Assembly: GCF_023241715.1 (NCBI RefSeq)
Contig: NZ_JALQCW010000004.1
Location: 62,001-126,000, forward strand
From: Pseudomonas morbosilactucae
Lineage (GTDB): Bacteria > Pseudomonadota > Gammaproteobacteria > Pseudomonadales > Pseudomonadaceae
Direction: 5' to 3'
Length of the DNA: 64,000 nucleotides
Below, piece after piece: positions 1 to 7,908 of the stretch. The notes beneath the pieces were generated by a model. It saw only the letters and a list, made by a program, of their open reading frames with translations. It did not search any database and was not told where the DNA came from. How positions within the stretch are numbered: position 1 is the stretch's first letter; the number at the start of each line of letters is the position of its first letter. The translations under genes were made by a program, and so were the position numbers.

Positions 1-660
1 GAGTGCAAGGATCACGTGCAGCTGCCGACGCCAGCGTCCAAAGCTCATGCCGACCTCGGACATGAGAAGCCTGCTCATACTCCGCTCGCTCATGCCGATG
101 CGAACAGCCCAGTTGCTCTTTGATGTTTTATCCGTGGGATCGATTAACAGCAATTCCGCGAGGTGGCGCAACCTTAGATCACGTGGCATCGGCAGGTGTA
201 GGTCTTCCGCGGGAGCAGTCACCAACTCATCCAGCAATGTGGCAACGAGCCGATCCTCGCGACCCCCGAGTGCGTACAACTCGGGAAGGCCAGCCACCCT
301 CAATAGCAGTTCACGTAGCAATGGCGACACCGAAATCGTGCAGCATTTTTCCAGCAGATCCGATGTGGCATCGGGCTCTACGAACAAGCAATAACATTCA
401 GTTTCACCCGAGCCCCATACAGAGTGAGGCAAATCTCCTGGTATCCATACAGCGCATTGCGGCGGCACAATCCAAACGCCGTCTTCTACCTCGCAATTGA
501 GCACGCCTCGGACGGAGTAGAGCAGTTGTGCTTTACGATGCCGATGCGTCGCATGTTCCCAGTTCTCTGCTACGGCGGCGGCTCTAAGAGCTACAATAGG
601 ACGGGGCACGTTGTCGAAATCCCTGGTTTCGGTCTGATCAGCGATGCAGATGCTTGCCAT
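1..660 (-). CDS. AraC family transcriptional regulator, partial (C-terminus beyond the left edge)
   Basis: An open frame runs leftward from an ATG at 660 off the window edge, about 220 residues without a stop. The N-terminal half is a cupin-like sensor domain with a THRHRKAQLLY motif near residue 40 and a WIPGDLPHSVWG motif near residue 75, the pattern of AraC proteins such as NimR. The last visible part (from about residue 170) contains the first helices of the AraC DNA-binding domain, including RIGMSERSMSRLLMSEVGMS. In related proteins the second helix-turn-helix follows and would lie outside the window. Base composition is less GC-rich than the core genes further right, in line with a place inside the integrated element that ends at the integrase. 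Its target is unknown; such regulators often control a divergent efflux gene, but none is seen here. Confidence 0.8.
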   Translation of the reverse strand, partial: MASICIADQTETRDFDNVPRPIVALRAAAVAENWEHATHRHRKAQLLYSVRGVLNCEVEDGVWIVPPQCAVWIPGDLPHSVWGSGETECYCLFVEPDATSDLLEKCCTISVSPLLRELLLRVAGLPELYALGGREDRLVATLLDELVTAPAEDLHLPMPRDLRLRHLAELLLIDPTDKTSKSNWAVRIGMSERSMSRLLMSEVGMSFGRWRRQLHVILAL

Positions 661-1343
661 AACGTTAATGGAGCTCCAATGAGGCTTAACTTTGGCCTAA
701 ATGAATAATATTATGATTAAGTTGCGCAATGGTATCTAGTCCTCGTATGGGGATTGTGCGATGGCTTGCTCCTGCTTGAGGCAAAACTCGGCACGCTTGC
801 TCGTTTTCCTTTACGGCTGGCGTTAGGCTGCCCAGCTACGCTGGTCGTTGGCGCTGCGACGCATGTCGGCCATTGGCGTTTGTTGTTCTAGCTGTGGTGT
901 TGCCATGGAAATGGGCGATGTTGTAGCTGCTATTCGGTTGGGGCTGGCTCGCCTTCGGCCTGTCGCCGGGCTTTGAAGTCGGTATGCTAAAGAACGCTCA
1001 ACGCGGAATGCCGCGCGCGGTGGACCCCGCCTATAGGAAAAAAATTGCGGCTTATAACCTTGGCATCACGGTGTGCGAGATGCGGGGTGGCAGTCTTGTC
1101 ATCAAGGAGAGTAGGGCGATAACGCAACGGGCAGGCGTAGCGGTTGAATTGCTGGCGCAAGCGCCGTTGCGGCGATTGATATGCAGGAAAGCTCAATCTG
1201 CCCATGAAGCGCACCTCACAGGAGAATGACATGCTGGCTATCAATCTCATCCGCGCTACAAGCGTCGGAAGGAGGCATTGGGGGACTATGTGACTACTGT
1301 TCATATCGCGCGAGGCCAGCCTATAGGTGACGGGTTGTCTGGA
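661..1343. other. Gene-poor stretch between the AraC gene and the integrase
   Basis: About 680 bases hold no gene I can support. Short open frames exist on both strands (for example 987 to 1304 on the minus strand, 105 residues, rich in Arg and His), but none has a recognisable domain or a convincing ribosome binding site. The sequence resembles the degraded or non-coding ends of integrated elements. An ATG at 1231 follows AGGAGAATGAC but its frame stops after about 20 codons. Confidence 0.5.
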
Positions 1344-2633
1344 TTATTGTGTCGCGCAAAGAGTTATTAGCGCAGCGTTTTGCCGTAATTGATCTAAATA
1401 GTCAGCCCATTGTTGAGCCGCTTCCCTGCGCTGCGCCAGCAATTGGGCGCGCGCGTAGACAGCCCCAAGAGCCCCCGGCATCCGATGAGATAAAGACAGT
1501 TCGAGCACGATTGGATCAATACCCAAGTGCTCATGGGCAATGGTCCGATAGGTAGCGCGAAAGCCATGCGCGGTGATGTTGTACTCAGGCCAAATACGCT
1601 GAAAGGACTTGAGCATTGAGGTCGGGTTTATGGGACGTCCCGGATAGACCTGCGAGACGAACACCCAGCCCTTGCCCTCTGCATCCACTACGCGTGTTTT
1701 AAGTAACTCGCGCAATAAGATAAGGGCTTGCTCGGGCAGCGGCACGATGTGTTTGCTCTTGTCGAGATGCTTGGTCTTGCTCACCACATAACGCCAATCG
1801 GCGCCGACCAGGTCGACGTCTTCCCAGCGCATCTGTACGAGTTCGCCAGGGCGGACCGGCAACATCACCAGCAGACGCATCGCGGTGGCAACGCTGCCGT
1901 CGTTGCAGTCATCCAGGCGTAGAAGAAACCTACCCAGGTCCGCAGGCCTTTCGATCGCTGGGTTGCTGGTCACGACATGGCGAATTTTCAACTCCTCAAT
2001 GTTACTAAGCGCCACATTGCGTTCCACCCATCCGCGACCCTCGGCAAAGCCCAGGACGGCACGGATGATGGTACGCACGCGCCGGGCCATGGCCATGGTG
2101 CGCTGGCGGCGCAACTCCGTAATGATCGTGGTGATGTGCTCCAGCTTGATCTCGCTAACCGGTTTTTTACCAATCGCGGGCAAGATGTGGTTGTTCAGCG
2201 CTCCGTTAAACCCCGAGATGGATTTGGTCACCAGTTCGGCCGACTTGAATGACAACCATTGCTCGGCCACGTACGCGAAGGTGCGCTCTTCATTGAGCAA
2301 CTGTGCCTCGATTTTTGCGGTCTTGGCCTTGAGCGGGGCGGTGTGATTAGCCACGTCGCGCCGCGCGCCGCGAGCAATGTCGCGAGCCTCCTTCAGGCCG
2401 ATATCGGGGTAAGCGCCGATCGAGAAGCGGTTTTCCTTGCCATGCAGCCGATACTTCAAGCGCCAGAACTTGGAAGGGGATTTGCCGGCCTTGCTCGACG
2501 CCCTCACCTCCAAGTAGAGACCAGGGACTTCGCCGTCAGCGTGTTTGCCGGGTTCGGTCAGCGAGCGGATCAAGGCATCGCTGAGTTTTCTTTTGAAAAC
2601 AACCGCATTATCTGGGGGCATCGGTGGGGGCAT
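1344..2633 (-). CDS. Tyrosine recombinase / P4-type integrase
   Basis: This 429-residue protein is a full-length P4-family site-specific recombinase, which would integrate and excise a genomic island. Residues about 12 to 100 form the N-terminal DUF4102 arm-binding domain (KLSDALIRSL, DIGLKEARDIA). A SAM-like core-binding domain spans roughly 115 to 215 and the catalytic domain 225 to 400. The catalytic set is visible: R261 in LPVRPGELVQMRW, H356 and R359 in TAHGFRATYRT, H383 in LSHRM and Y393 in AVYARAQ. The start at 2633 follows an AAGG; a second in-frame ATG lies four codons on, and both are encoded inside the octamer repeats upstream. The gene points away from the lysR chromosomal flank, as usual for an integrase at the edge of its element. 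The C-terminal extension after the tyrosine is of normal length. Confidence 0.93.
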   Translation of the reverse strand: MPPPMPPDNAVVFKRKLSDALIRSLTEPGKHADGEVPGLYLEVRASSKAGKSPSKFWRLKYRLHGKENRFSIGAYPDIGLKEARDIARGARRDVANHTAPLKAKTAKIEAQLLNEERTFAYVAEQWLSFKSAELVTKSISGFNGALNNHILPAIGKKPVSEIKLEHITTIITELRRQRTMAMARRVRTIIRAVLGFAEGRGWVERNVALSNIEELKIRHVVTSNPAIERPADLGRFLLRLDDCNDGSVATAMRLLVMLPVRPGELVQMRWEDVDLVGADWRYVVSKTKHLDKSKHIVPLPEQALILLRELLKTRVVDAEGKGWVFVSQVYPGRPINPTSMLKSFQRIWPEYNITAHGFRATYRTIAHEHLGIDPIVLELSLSHRMPGALGAVYARAQLLAQRREAAQQWADYLDQLRQNAALITLCATQ

Positions 2634-2675
2634 CCTTTTTTAAGGAACCGAAATTTGCCCCCAATTATGCCCCCA
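2613..2675. repeat. Four octamer repeats at the integrase start, candidate arm-type sites
   Basis: The octamer TGGGGGCA occurs at 2613 to 2620 and 2625 to 2632, and its complement TGCCCCCA at 2656 to 2663 and 2668 to 2675. Each pair has exactly 12 bp spacing and the two pairs face each other. Tandem short repeats beside a P4-type integrase gene usually bind its N-terminal domain or an excisionase. Here they overlap the first codons and the promoter region, so binding could also repress the gene. Confidence 0.6.
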
Positions 2676-2782
2676 TGAGTTCTGGAATCCATTGGATTTA
2701 GACAGGCGGCAGTAGACTGATATTAAAAATAAGTTGTTGTTATATAACAGCTTTATGGAATTTAGTGGAATTCCATTACAGA

Positions 2783-3687
2783 CTATCGGGTCCCGAAGAA
2801 CATCTGAATCCGCGACCGCAACCAACGTTCCCCTGGGTCATTATCCTGAGAGCCGCGCCAGGCCATGTGCAGTTCGAAACTGCGCACTGGCAATGGCGGG
2901 TCTTCGGCGCGGACGCGCCGGCGGCGGTGAGGGCGTCGGCGGTGTAGTCCGGGACGGTGGCGAGGATGTCGGTGCCTGCGAGCAGGGTGCTCAAGCCGTT
3001 GAACTGGGGCACTGCCAGGACCACGTGGCGCTTGCGTCCGAGTTTTTCCAGTTCCTCGTCGATAAACCCGCTCAAGTCCCCGGCGAACGACACCAGGGCA
3101 TGGGGGCGGGCGCAGAAGTCGTCCAGGCTCAGGGCGCCGGGTACGGTGTCGGCGCGCAGCAGTTTGGGCTGGCTCATGCGCAGCAGTTTGCGCTTGGCGT
3201 TGGCCGGCAGGTCGGCGGTGTAACTGACGCCAATGGAGATCTCACCCGAGGCCAGCAGGGCCGGCATCAACAGGTAGTTGGCCCGGCGTATCACCAGGAC
3301 GATGCCCGGTGCTTCGGCTCGCAGGCGCTTGAGCAGCATGGGCAGCAGGGCGAACTCGACATCATCGGACAGGCCGATGCGGAACACGGCGGTGCTGGTG
3401 GCCGGGTCGAATTCAGCGGCGCGGCTCACGGCGGTGGAAATCGAATCCAGGGCCGGGGAGAGCAGCGCGAAGATTTCCACCGCCCGGGCCGAGGGCTCCA
3501 TGCTGCGCCCGGTACGCACGAACAACGGGTCGTCGAACAGGTTGCGCAGGCGTGACAGCGCCGCACTGATGGCCGGCTGGCCGAGGAACAATTTCTCGGC
3601 GGCGCGGGTCACACTGCGCTCATGCATCAGCGTTTCGAACACGATCAGCAGATTCAGGTCGACACGACGCAGGTCATTACGATTCAT
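2783..3687 (-). pseudogene. LysR family transcriptional regulator, C-terminal frameshift
   Basis: The protein has a LysR winged helix at residues about 8 to 67 (DLNLLIVFETLMHERSVTRA, GQPAISAALSRLR) and a LysR substrate-binding domain. The ATG at 3687 has AGGA six bases upstream; a longer upstream frame adds an unlikely leader. Near 2912 to 2921 the frame changes: the uninterrupted frame continues to 2776 with a nonsense tail, while the other frame reads on as a normal LysR end (VRAEDPPLPVRSFELHMAWR, then WLRSRIQMFFG) to a TAG at 2783 to 2785. One missing G, turning GGCGGC into GGCGC, explains it and gives a normal 301 residues. It is divergent from the MDR oxidoreductase at 3956, a likely target. 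Either a sequence error or a recent mutation; its 3' end also abuts the integrated element. Confidence 0.85.
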
Positions 3688-3955
3688 CTGGAGTCCTGGC
3701 AGAGTCAGCGAACTTGACGGGAACGACCATATGGGAACAATGGCCGGCGTGAATCTTACGGGCAAAGGCTGGTACTCTGCACCGGCTAATTATTTTTCCT
3801 GAGCCCGCTGCTTTGCTCTAGCCCTTATATATGCGGGCGTTCAAGGCCAGCGGAATCAATGACAGGCATGTCGACTATTAATAGCCACTGATGGTCTTGC
3901 TCAGAAACCCCAGATAGAGTTCAGCGCATTAGAGGTTACTTTGACGAGGTTTGCG

Positions 3956-4978
3956 ATGTCCCGCACGATCCGTTTTCACAAGTTTGGTCCGGCCGAGGTG
4001 CTCAAATGCGAAGAGCATGCGGCCGCTTTGCCTGCGCCAGGCGAAGTGCAGGTACGAGTCGAAGCGATTGGCATCAGTTGGTACGACGTGCTCTGGCGTC
4101 AGAATCTGGCGTCGTCCCATGCACGTTTGCCGTCAGGCCTTGGGCATGAAATGGCCGGTGTGGTCACCGCGGTAGGTGACGGTATCGAAGATTTGGCCGT
4201 GGGTGACAAGGTCGCCAGTTTTCCGGCTGAGAGCCCCAATGATTACCCCGTCTATGGCGAGCAGATTCTCCTGCCCCGTTCGGCATTGACCCGTTACCCA
4301 GACGTCCTCAGCCCCATCGAAGCCAGCGTGCATTACACGCCGCTGCTGATTGCTTACTTCGCCTACGTCGATCTGGCGCGGGTCAAGCCCGGGCAGTTTG
4401 CCCTGGTCACCGACGCCAGCCATTGCGCCGGCCCATCGTTTGTCCAGTTGGGCAAGGCTTTGGGTGTGCGGGTGATTGCGGCCACCAAGACTGCTGAAGA
4501 GCGTGAGTATCTGCTGTCCCTGGGGGCCGAGAAGGTCATCGTCACCGAGGAGCAGGACTTGCTGATGCAAATCAACAAGCTCACTGACAACCGTGGCGTG
4601 GACGTGGTGTTCGACGGCCTGGGCGGCCCGCAGATGTCCATGCTCGGCGATGTGCTGGCGCCCCGTGGCAGCCTGGTGTTGTACGGCTTGCAGGGCGGCA
4701 ACCAGACGCCGTTTCCGGCCTGTGCAGCGTTCCAGAAGAACATCCAGTTCTTCGTGCACTGCATCGGCAACTTCACCGGCAAGCCGGAGCTGGGCATCAT
4801 CCAGGACCAGGTGGCGCTGCAACGGGCCCTGCGTGACATCAACCAGTTGACCGCTGACCGTGTGTTGGTGCCGCTGAAGACCCGGGTCTTCCCCTTCGGC
4901 GAATTTGTCGAAGCCCACCGTTACATGGACGAGTGTCCTTGCCGTGAGCGGGTGGCGTTGCTGGTCGATCCGGCCTGA
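3956..4978 (+). CDS. MDR superfamily zinc-type alcohol dehydrogenase / quinone oxidoreductase
   Basis: This medium-chain dehydrogenase/reductase of 340 residues has a GroES-like N-terminal half (GEVQVRVEAIGISWYDVLWR, then GLGHEMAGVVTAVGDGI) and a Rossmann C-terminal half (from about residue 140). It lacks the classical cysteine ligands of the structural zinc, so it probably belongs with the NADPH quinone/enone reductases rather than true zinc alcohol dehydrogenases. The Rossmann glycine motif is unusual: the expected GAAGGVG is replaced by DASHCAGPS. The ATG at 3956 has GAGG ten bases upstream; a TTG at 3941 in frame is less likely. It is divergent from the LysR gene at 3687. Substrate is not predictable from sequence. 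Confidence 0.85.
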   Translation: MSRTIRFHKFGPAEVLKCEEHAAALPAPGEVQVRVEAIGISWYDVLWRQNLASSHARLPSGLGHEMAGVVTAVGDGIEDLAVGDKVASFPAESPNDYPVYGEQILLPRSALTRYPDVLSPIEASVHYTPLLIAYFAYVDLARVKPGQFALVTDASHCAGPSFVQLGKALGVRVIAATKTAEEREYLLSLGAEKVIVTEEQDLLMQINKLTDNRGVDVVFDGLGGPQMSMLGDVLAPRGSLVLYGLQGGNQTPFPACAAFQKNIQFFVHCIGNFTGKPELGIIQDQVALQRALRDINQLTADRVLVPLKTRVFPFGEFVEAHRYMDECPCRERVALLVDPA

Positions 4979-4984
4979 CCCCAG

Positions 4985-5019
4985 AGCCAGGGTTCGTTCC
5001 CCACGAATCCTGGCTTTTT
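4985..5019 (+). terminator. Rho-independent terminator after the MDR gene
   Basis: The sequence AGCCAGGGTTCGT pairs with ACGAATCCTGGCT around a 4 to 5 base loop and is followed by five Ts. It starts seven bases after the stop codon of the oxidoreductase gene. Confidence 0.85.
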
Positions 5020-5230
5020 GTTTATACCTGCCGTTGTTCTGTTCCTGTCTTTTCCATCAGCATCGACCTGCCGCGCAGCACCCGCCTGGCGGTTGAGACG
5101 TGTCTGCAGATCAGCCTTTTCGCATGCAGTAATTCTCTTGGAGGAGGGCGGATAGATCCCATCGCGCTACGGTCAAAGTGCCAGTAAACTGCGCAGCATT
5201 CCCGAACCATCCTTTCTCCAGAGGTTTTGC

Positions 5231-6870
5231 ATGACTCTCAGTCCTTTTGCGGGCAAACCGGCACCGGCTGAATTGTTGGTCGATATCCCGCGACTGGTGA
5301 CGGCCTATTACACCGGCCAACCCGACGCCTCGGTGTCGACCCAGCGCGTCGCCTTTGGCACCTCCGGGCACCGTGGCAGCTCGTTCGATCTGAGTTTCAA
5401 CGAATGGCACGTCCTGGCTATCAGCCAGGCCATCTGCCTGTATCGCGAATCCCAGGGTATAAACGGCCCGTTGTTTGTCGGCATCGACACCCATGCACTG
5501 TCTACCCCGGCGGGCGCCAGCGCCCTGGAAGTGCTGGCGGCCAATGGCGTGACGGTGATGATCGCCACCGGTGATGAATACACCCCGACGCCAGCTATCT
5601 CCCACGCCATTATTGGCTACAACCGCGGCCGCACGTCGGGCCTGGCGGACGGGATTGTCATTACCCCGTCCCACAACCCGCCACAAAGCGGCGGCTACAA
5701 GTACAACCCCACCAACGGTGGCCCGGCCGACACCCACATCACCAAGTGGATCGAAGCTAAGGCCAACGAACTGCTGGCGGCCAAGCTGGCCGGGGTCAAG
5801 CGCATCAGCTACGAGCAAGCGCTGAAAGCCGACACCACTCACCGTCATGACTACCTCAACACCTACGTGGCCGACCTGATCAACGTGATCGATCTGGACG
5901 CCATTCGTAACGCCAAGCTGCGCCTGGGCGTGGACCCGCTGGGTGGCGCGGGCGTGCGCTACTGGTCGGCAATTGCCGAGCATTACCGCCTGGACCTGGA
6001 AGTGGTCAACAAGGAGGTCGATGCGACCTTCCGCTTCATGTCCGTGGATTGGGATGGGCAGATCCGCATGGACCCATCCTCCAGCTACGCCATGCAGGGC
6101 CTCATCGGCCTGAAGCAGCGTTTCGACGTTGCCTTTGCCTGCGACCCGGACCATGACCGCCACGGCATCGTCACGCCGTCCGGTGGCCTGTTGGCACCGA
6201 ACAATTACCTGGCCGTGTCCATCGATTACCTGTTCCAGAACCGTCCGCAGTGGCGCGCGGACGCGGCCGTCGGCAAGACCGTGGTCAGCAGCGGCCTGAT
6301 CGATCGGGTGGCAGCGCGCCTGGGCCGTCGCCTGTACGAAGTGCCGGTGGGCTTCAAGTGGTTTGCCGACGGTCTGTTCGACGGCTCCCTGGGCTTTGGC
6401 GGTGAAGAAAGCGCCGGCGCGTCCTTCCTGCGCAAGGACGGCGGCGTCTGGAGCACCGACAAGGACGGCTTGATCCCGGCCTTGCTGGCGGCAGAAATGA
6501 CCGCGCGCACCGGTCGCGACCCAAGCCAGGCCTATCGCGGCCTGTGTGACGAACTGGGCGAGCCGTTCTCGGTACGGGTGGACGCCAAGGCAACCCGCAG
6601 CAGAAAGCCCTGCTCAGCAAACTGTCGCCGGATCAGGTGACCTCGACTCAGTTGGCCGGCGAGAAGATCGAGGCCATCCTCAGCCACGCACCGGGCAACG
6701 ACCAGGCAATTGGCGGCCTTAAAGTCATGACTCAGAACGGTTGGTTCGCGGCGCGTCCTTCGGGCACCGAGGACATCTACAAGATTTACGCCGAGAGCTT
6801 TATCGGTGACGACCACCTCAAGCAGCTGGTGCAGGAAGCCCAGACCTTGGTAGATGGCGCCATCAGTTGA
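5231..6870 (+). pseudogene. pgm: Phosphoglucomutase (alpha-D-glucose-specific), single-base frameshift
   Basis: Pgm interconverts glucose 1-phosphate and glucose 6-phosphate, linking glycolysis with polysaccharide and trehalose synthesis. Visible motifs are the phosphoserine loop [15 protein letters not shown], the metal loop DPDHDRHGI, the sugar-binding GEESAGAS and the phosphate-binding [16 protein letters not shown]. The first frame ends at 6640 with a scrambled tail; the rest continues in another frame to a TGA at 6870. At 6591 to 6600 the sequence CAACCCGCAG would restore the frame if it were CAACCCCGCAG, giving 546 residues, the usual length of this family. Loss of one C in a C run is typical of a sequence error. 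The start ATG has AGAGG upstream. A strong terminator follows. If the frameshift is real, the product would lack the fourth domain and be inactive. Confidence 0.88.
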
Positions 6871-6888
6871 TCCGCAAGGCATGAAAAA

Positions 6889-6918
6889 GGGGCGACCAAG
6901 TGGTCGCCCCTTTTTTTT
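6889..6918. terminator. Strong bidirectional terminator between pgm and the pirin gene
   Basis: GGGGCGACCA at 6889 to 6898 pairs perfectly with TGGTCGCCCC at 6901 to 6910 around a two-base loop and is followed by eight Ts. Upstream lies AAAAA, so the hairpin can also serve the convergent pirin gene on the minus strand. Confidence 0.93.
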
Positions 6919-6935
6919 GCGCTGGTGCCCAGGCG

Positions 6936-7631
6936 TTAGGCCAGGTCTACCAGGACGATTTCACTGTCTTCCAGGGCCGTGACCCGCAACACGTGCTCAT
7001 CCGCTACGGCAATGCCGTCTCGAGCTTGTGCACGCAAGCCATTGACTTCAATCGCCCCGGTGGCTGGCACCAGGTACGCGCGACGCCCGCTGTCCAGTGA
7101 GTACTCTGCCGACTCGCCAGCCTTCAGGTTAGCCGCCACCAACCGTGCATCGGCGCGAATACGCAGGCTCTGGTCGTCGCCGTCCTTGCCGCTGGCCAGG
7201 GTCACAAAACCCTCGCGCTGGCCTTTGGGGAAGGGTTTGGCGCCCCAGGACGGGGCTGCACCAGCCTGATTGGGGATGATCCAGATCTGGAAGATCTTGG
7301 TCGCTGCGTTTTCCAGGTTGTATTCGCTGTGGGCGATCCCGGTGCCGGCGCTCATCACCTGCACATCGCCGGCTTCGGTGCGGCCCTCGTTGCCCAGGTT
7401 GTCGCGGTGGGTAATGGCCCCCTCACGGACATACGTAATGATTTCCATGTCCCGGTGGGGGTGTTGGGGGAAGCCACTGCCGGGGGCGATCACGTCATCG
7501 TTCCAGACCCGCAGGTTGCCCCAGTTCATGCGTTTGGGGTCGTGGTACTCGGCGAACGAAAAGTGGTGATGGGCATCCAACCAGCCGTGGTGAGCGCCGC
7601 CCAGCGAGGCGAAAGGTCTGAGTTCAAGCAT
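6936..7631 (-). CDS. Pirin family protein (YhhW-type bicupin)
   Basis: This 231-residue bicupin belongs to the pirin family, some members of which oxidise quercetin. The N-terminal cupin shows the metal-binding histidines in NDDVIAPGSGFPQHPHRDME and HSEYN, with the conserved GEVQVMSAGTGI-like stretch (GDVQVMSAGTGIAHSE). The ATG at 7631 is chosen because AGAGGA lies 8 bases upstream and it begins MLELRPF, typical of the family; a longer frame to 7805 adds an unconserved leader. The gene is convergent with pgm and shares its terminator. Physiological role in Pseudomonas is uncertain. Confidence 0.9.
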   Translation of the reverse strand: MLELRPFASLGGAHHGWLDAHHHFSFAEYHDPKRMNWGNLRVWNDDVIAPGSGFPQHPHRDMEIITYVREGAITHRDNLGNEGRTEAGDVQVMSAGTGIAHSEYNLENAATKIFQIWIIPNQAGAAPSWGAKPFPKGQREGFVTLASGKDGDDQSLRIRADARLVAANLKAGESAEYSLDSGRRAYLVPATGAIEVNGLRAQARDGIAVADEHVLRVTALEDSEIVLVDLA

Positions 7632-7908
7632 GGTCGTATCCTCTTGAGGGGGTGTCAGAGGGGGCGCGATGTTCGGGCCGCCCACTGCATAACCCCGGTT
7701 GATGACGTGCATCTTCCTCGGATCACCTATCGATAAAAAGCGCAAAAAATGCTGGATTTCAATCAAATAATTGGATGTTTTTGCCTGGGATTTCCTACTG
7801 TGCAACCTTCACTTCATCCCTTAAGTTAATGACCTGTAAGCAATTGGCTGGATATCGACGGAAAATGCCGCGACCATAGCCCACACCGCCTCACACCCTG
7901 GAGTCAGC

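Noticed and set aside
987..1304. 105-residue Arg/His-rich frame on the minus strand
   Set aside because: No domain, no ribosome site and overlapping frames on the other strand; not supported as a gene.
2640..2825. 61-residue minus-strand frame between integrase and lysR
   Set aside because: It overlaps the repaired lysR end and the octamer repeats; no supporting signal.
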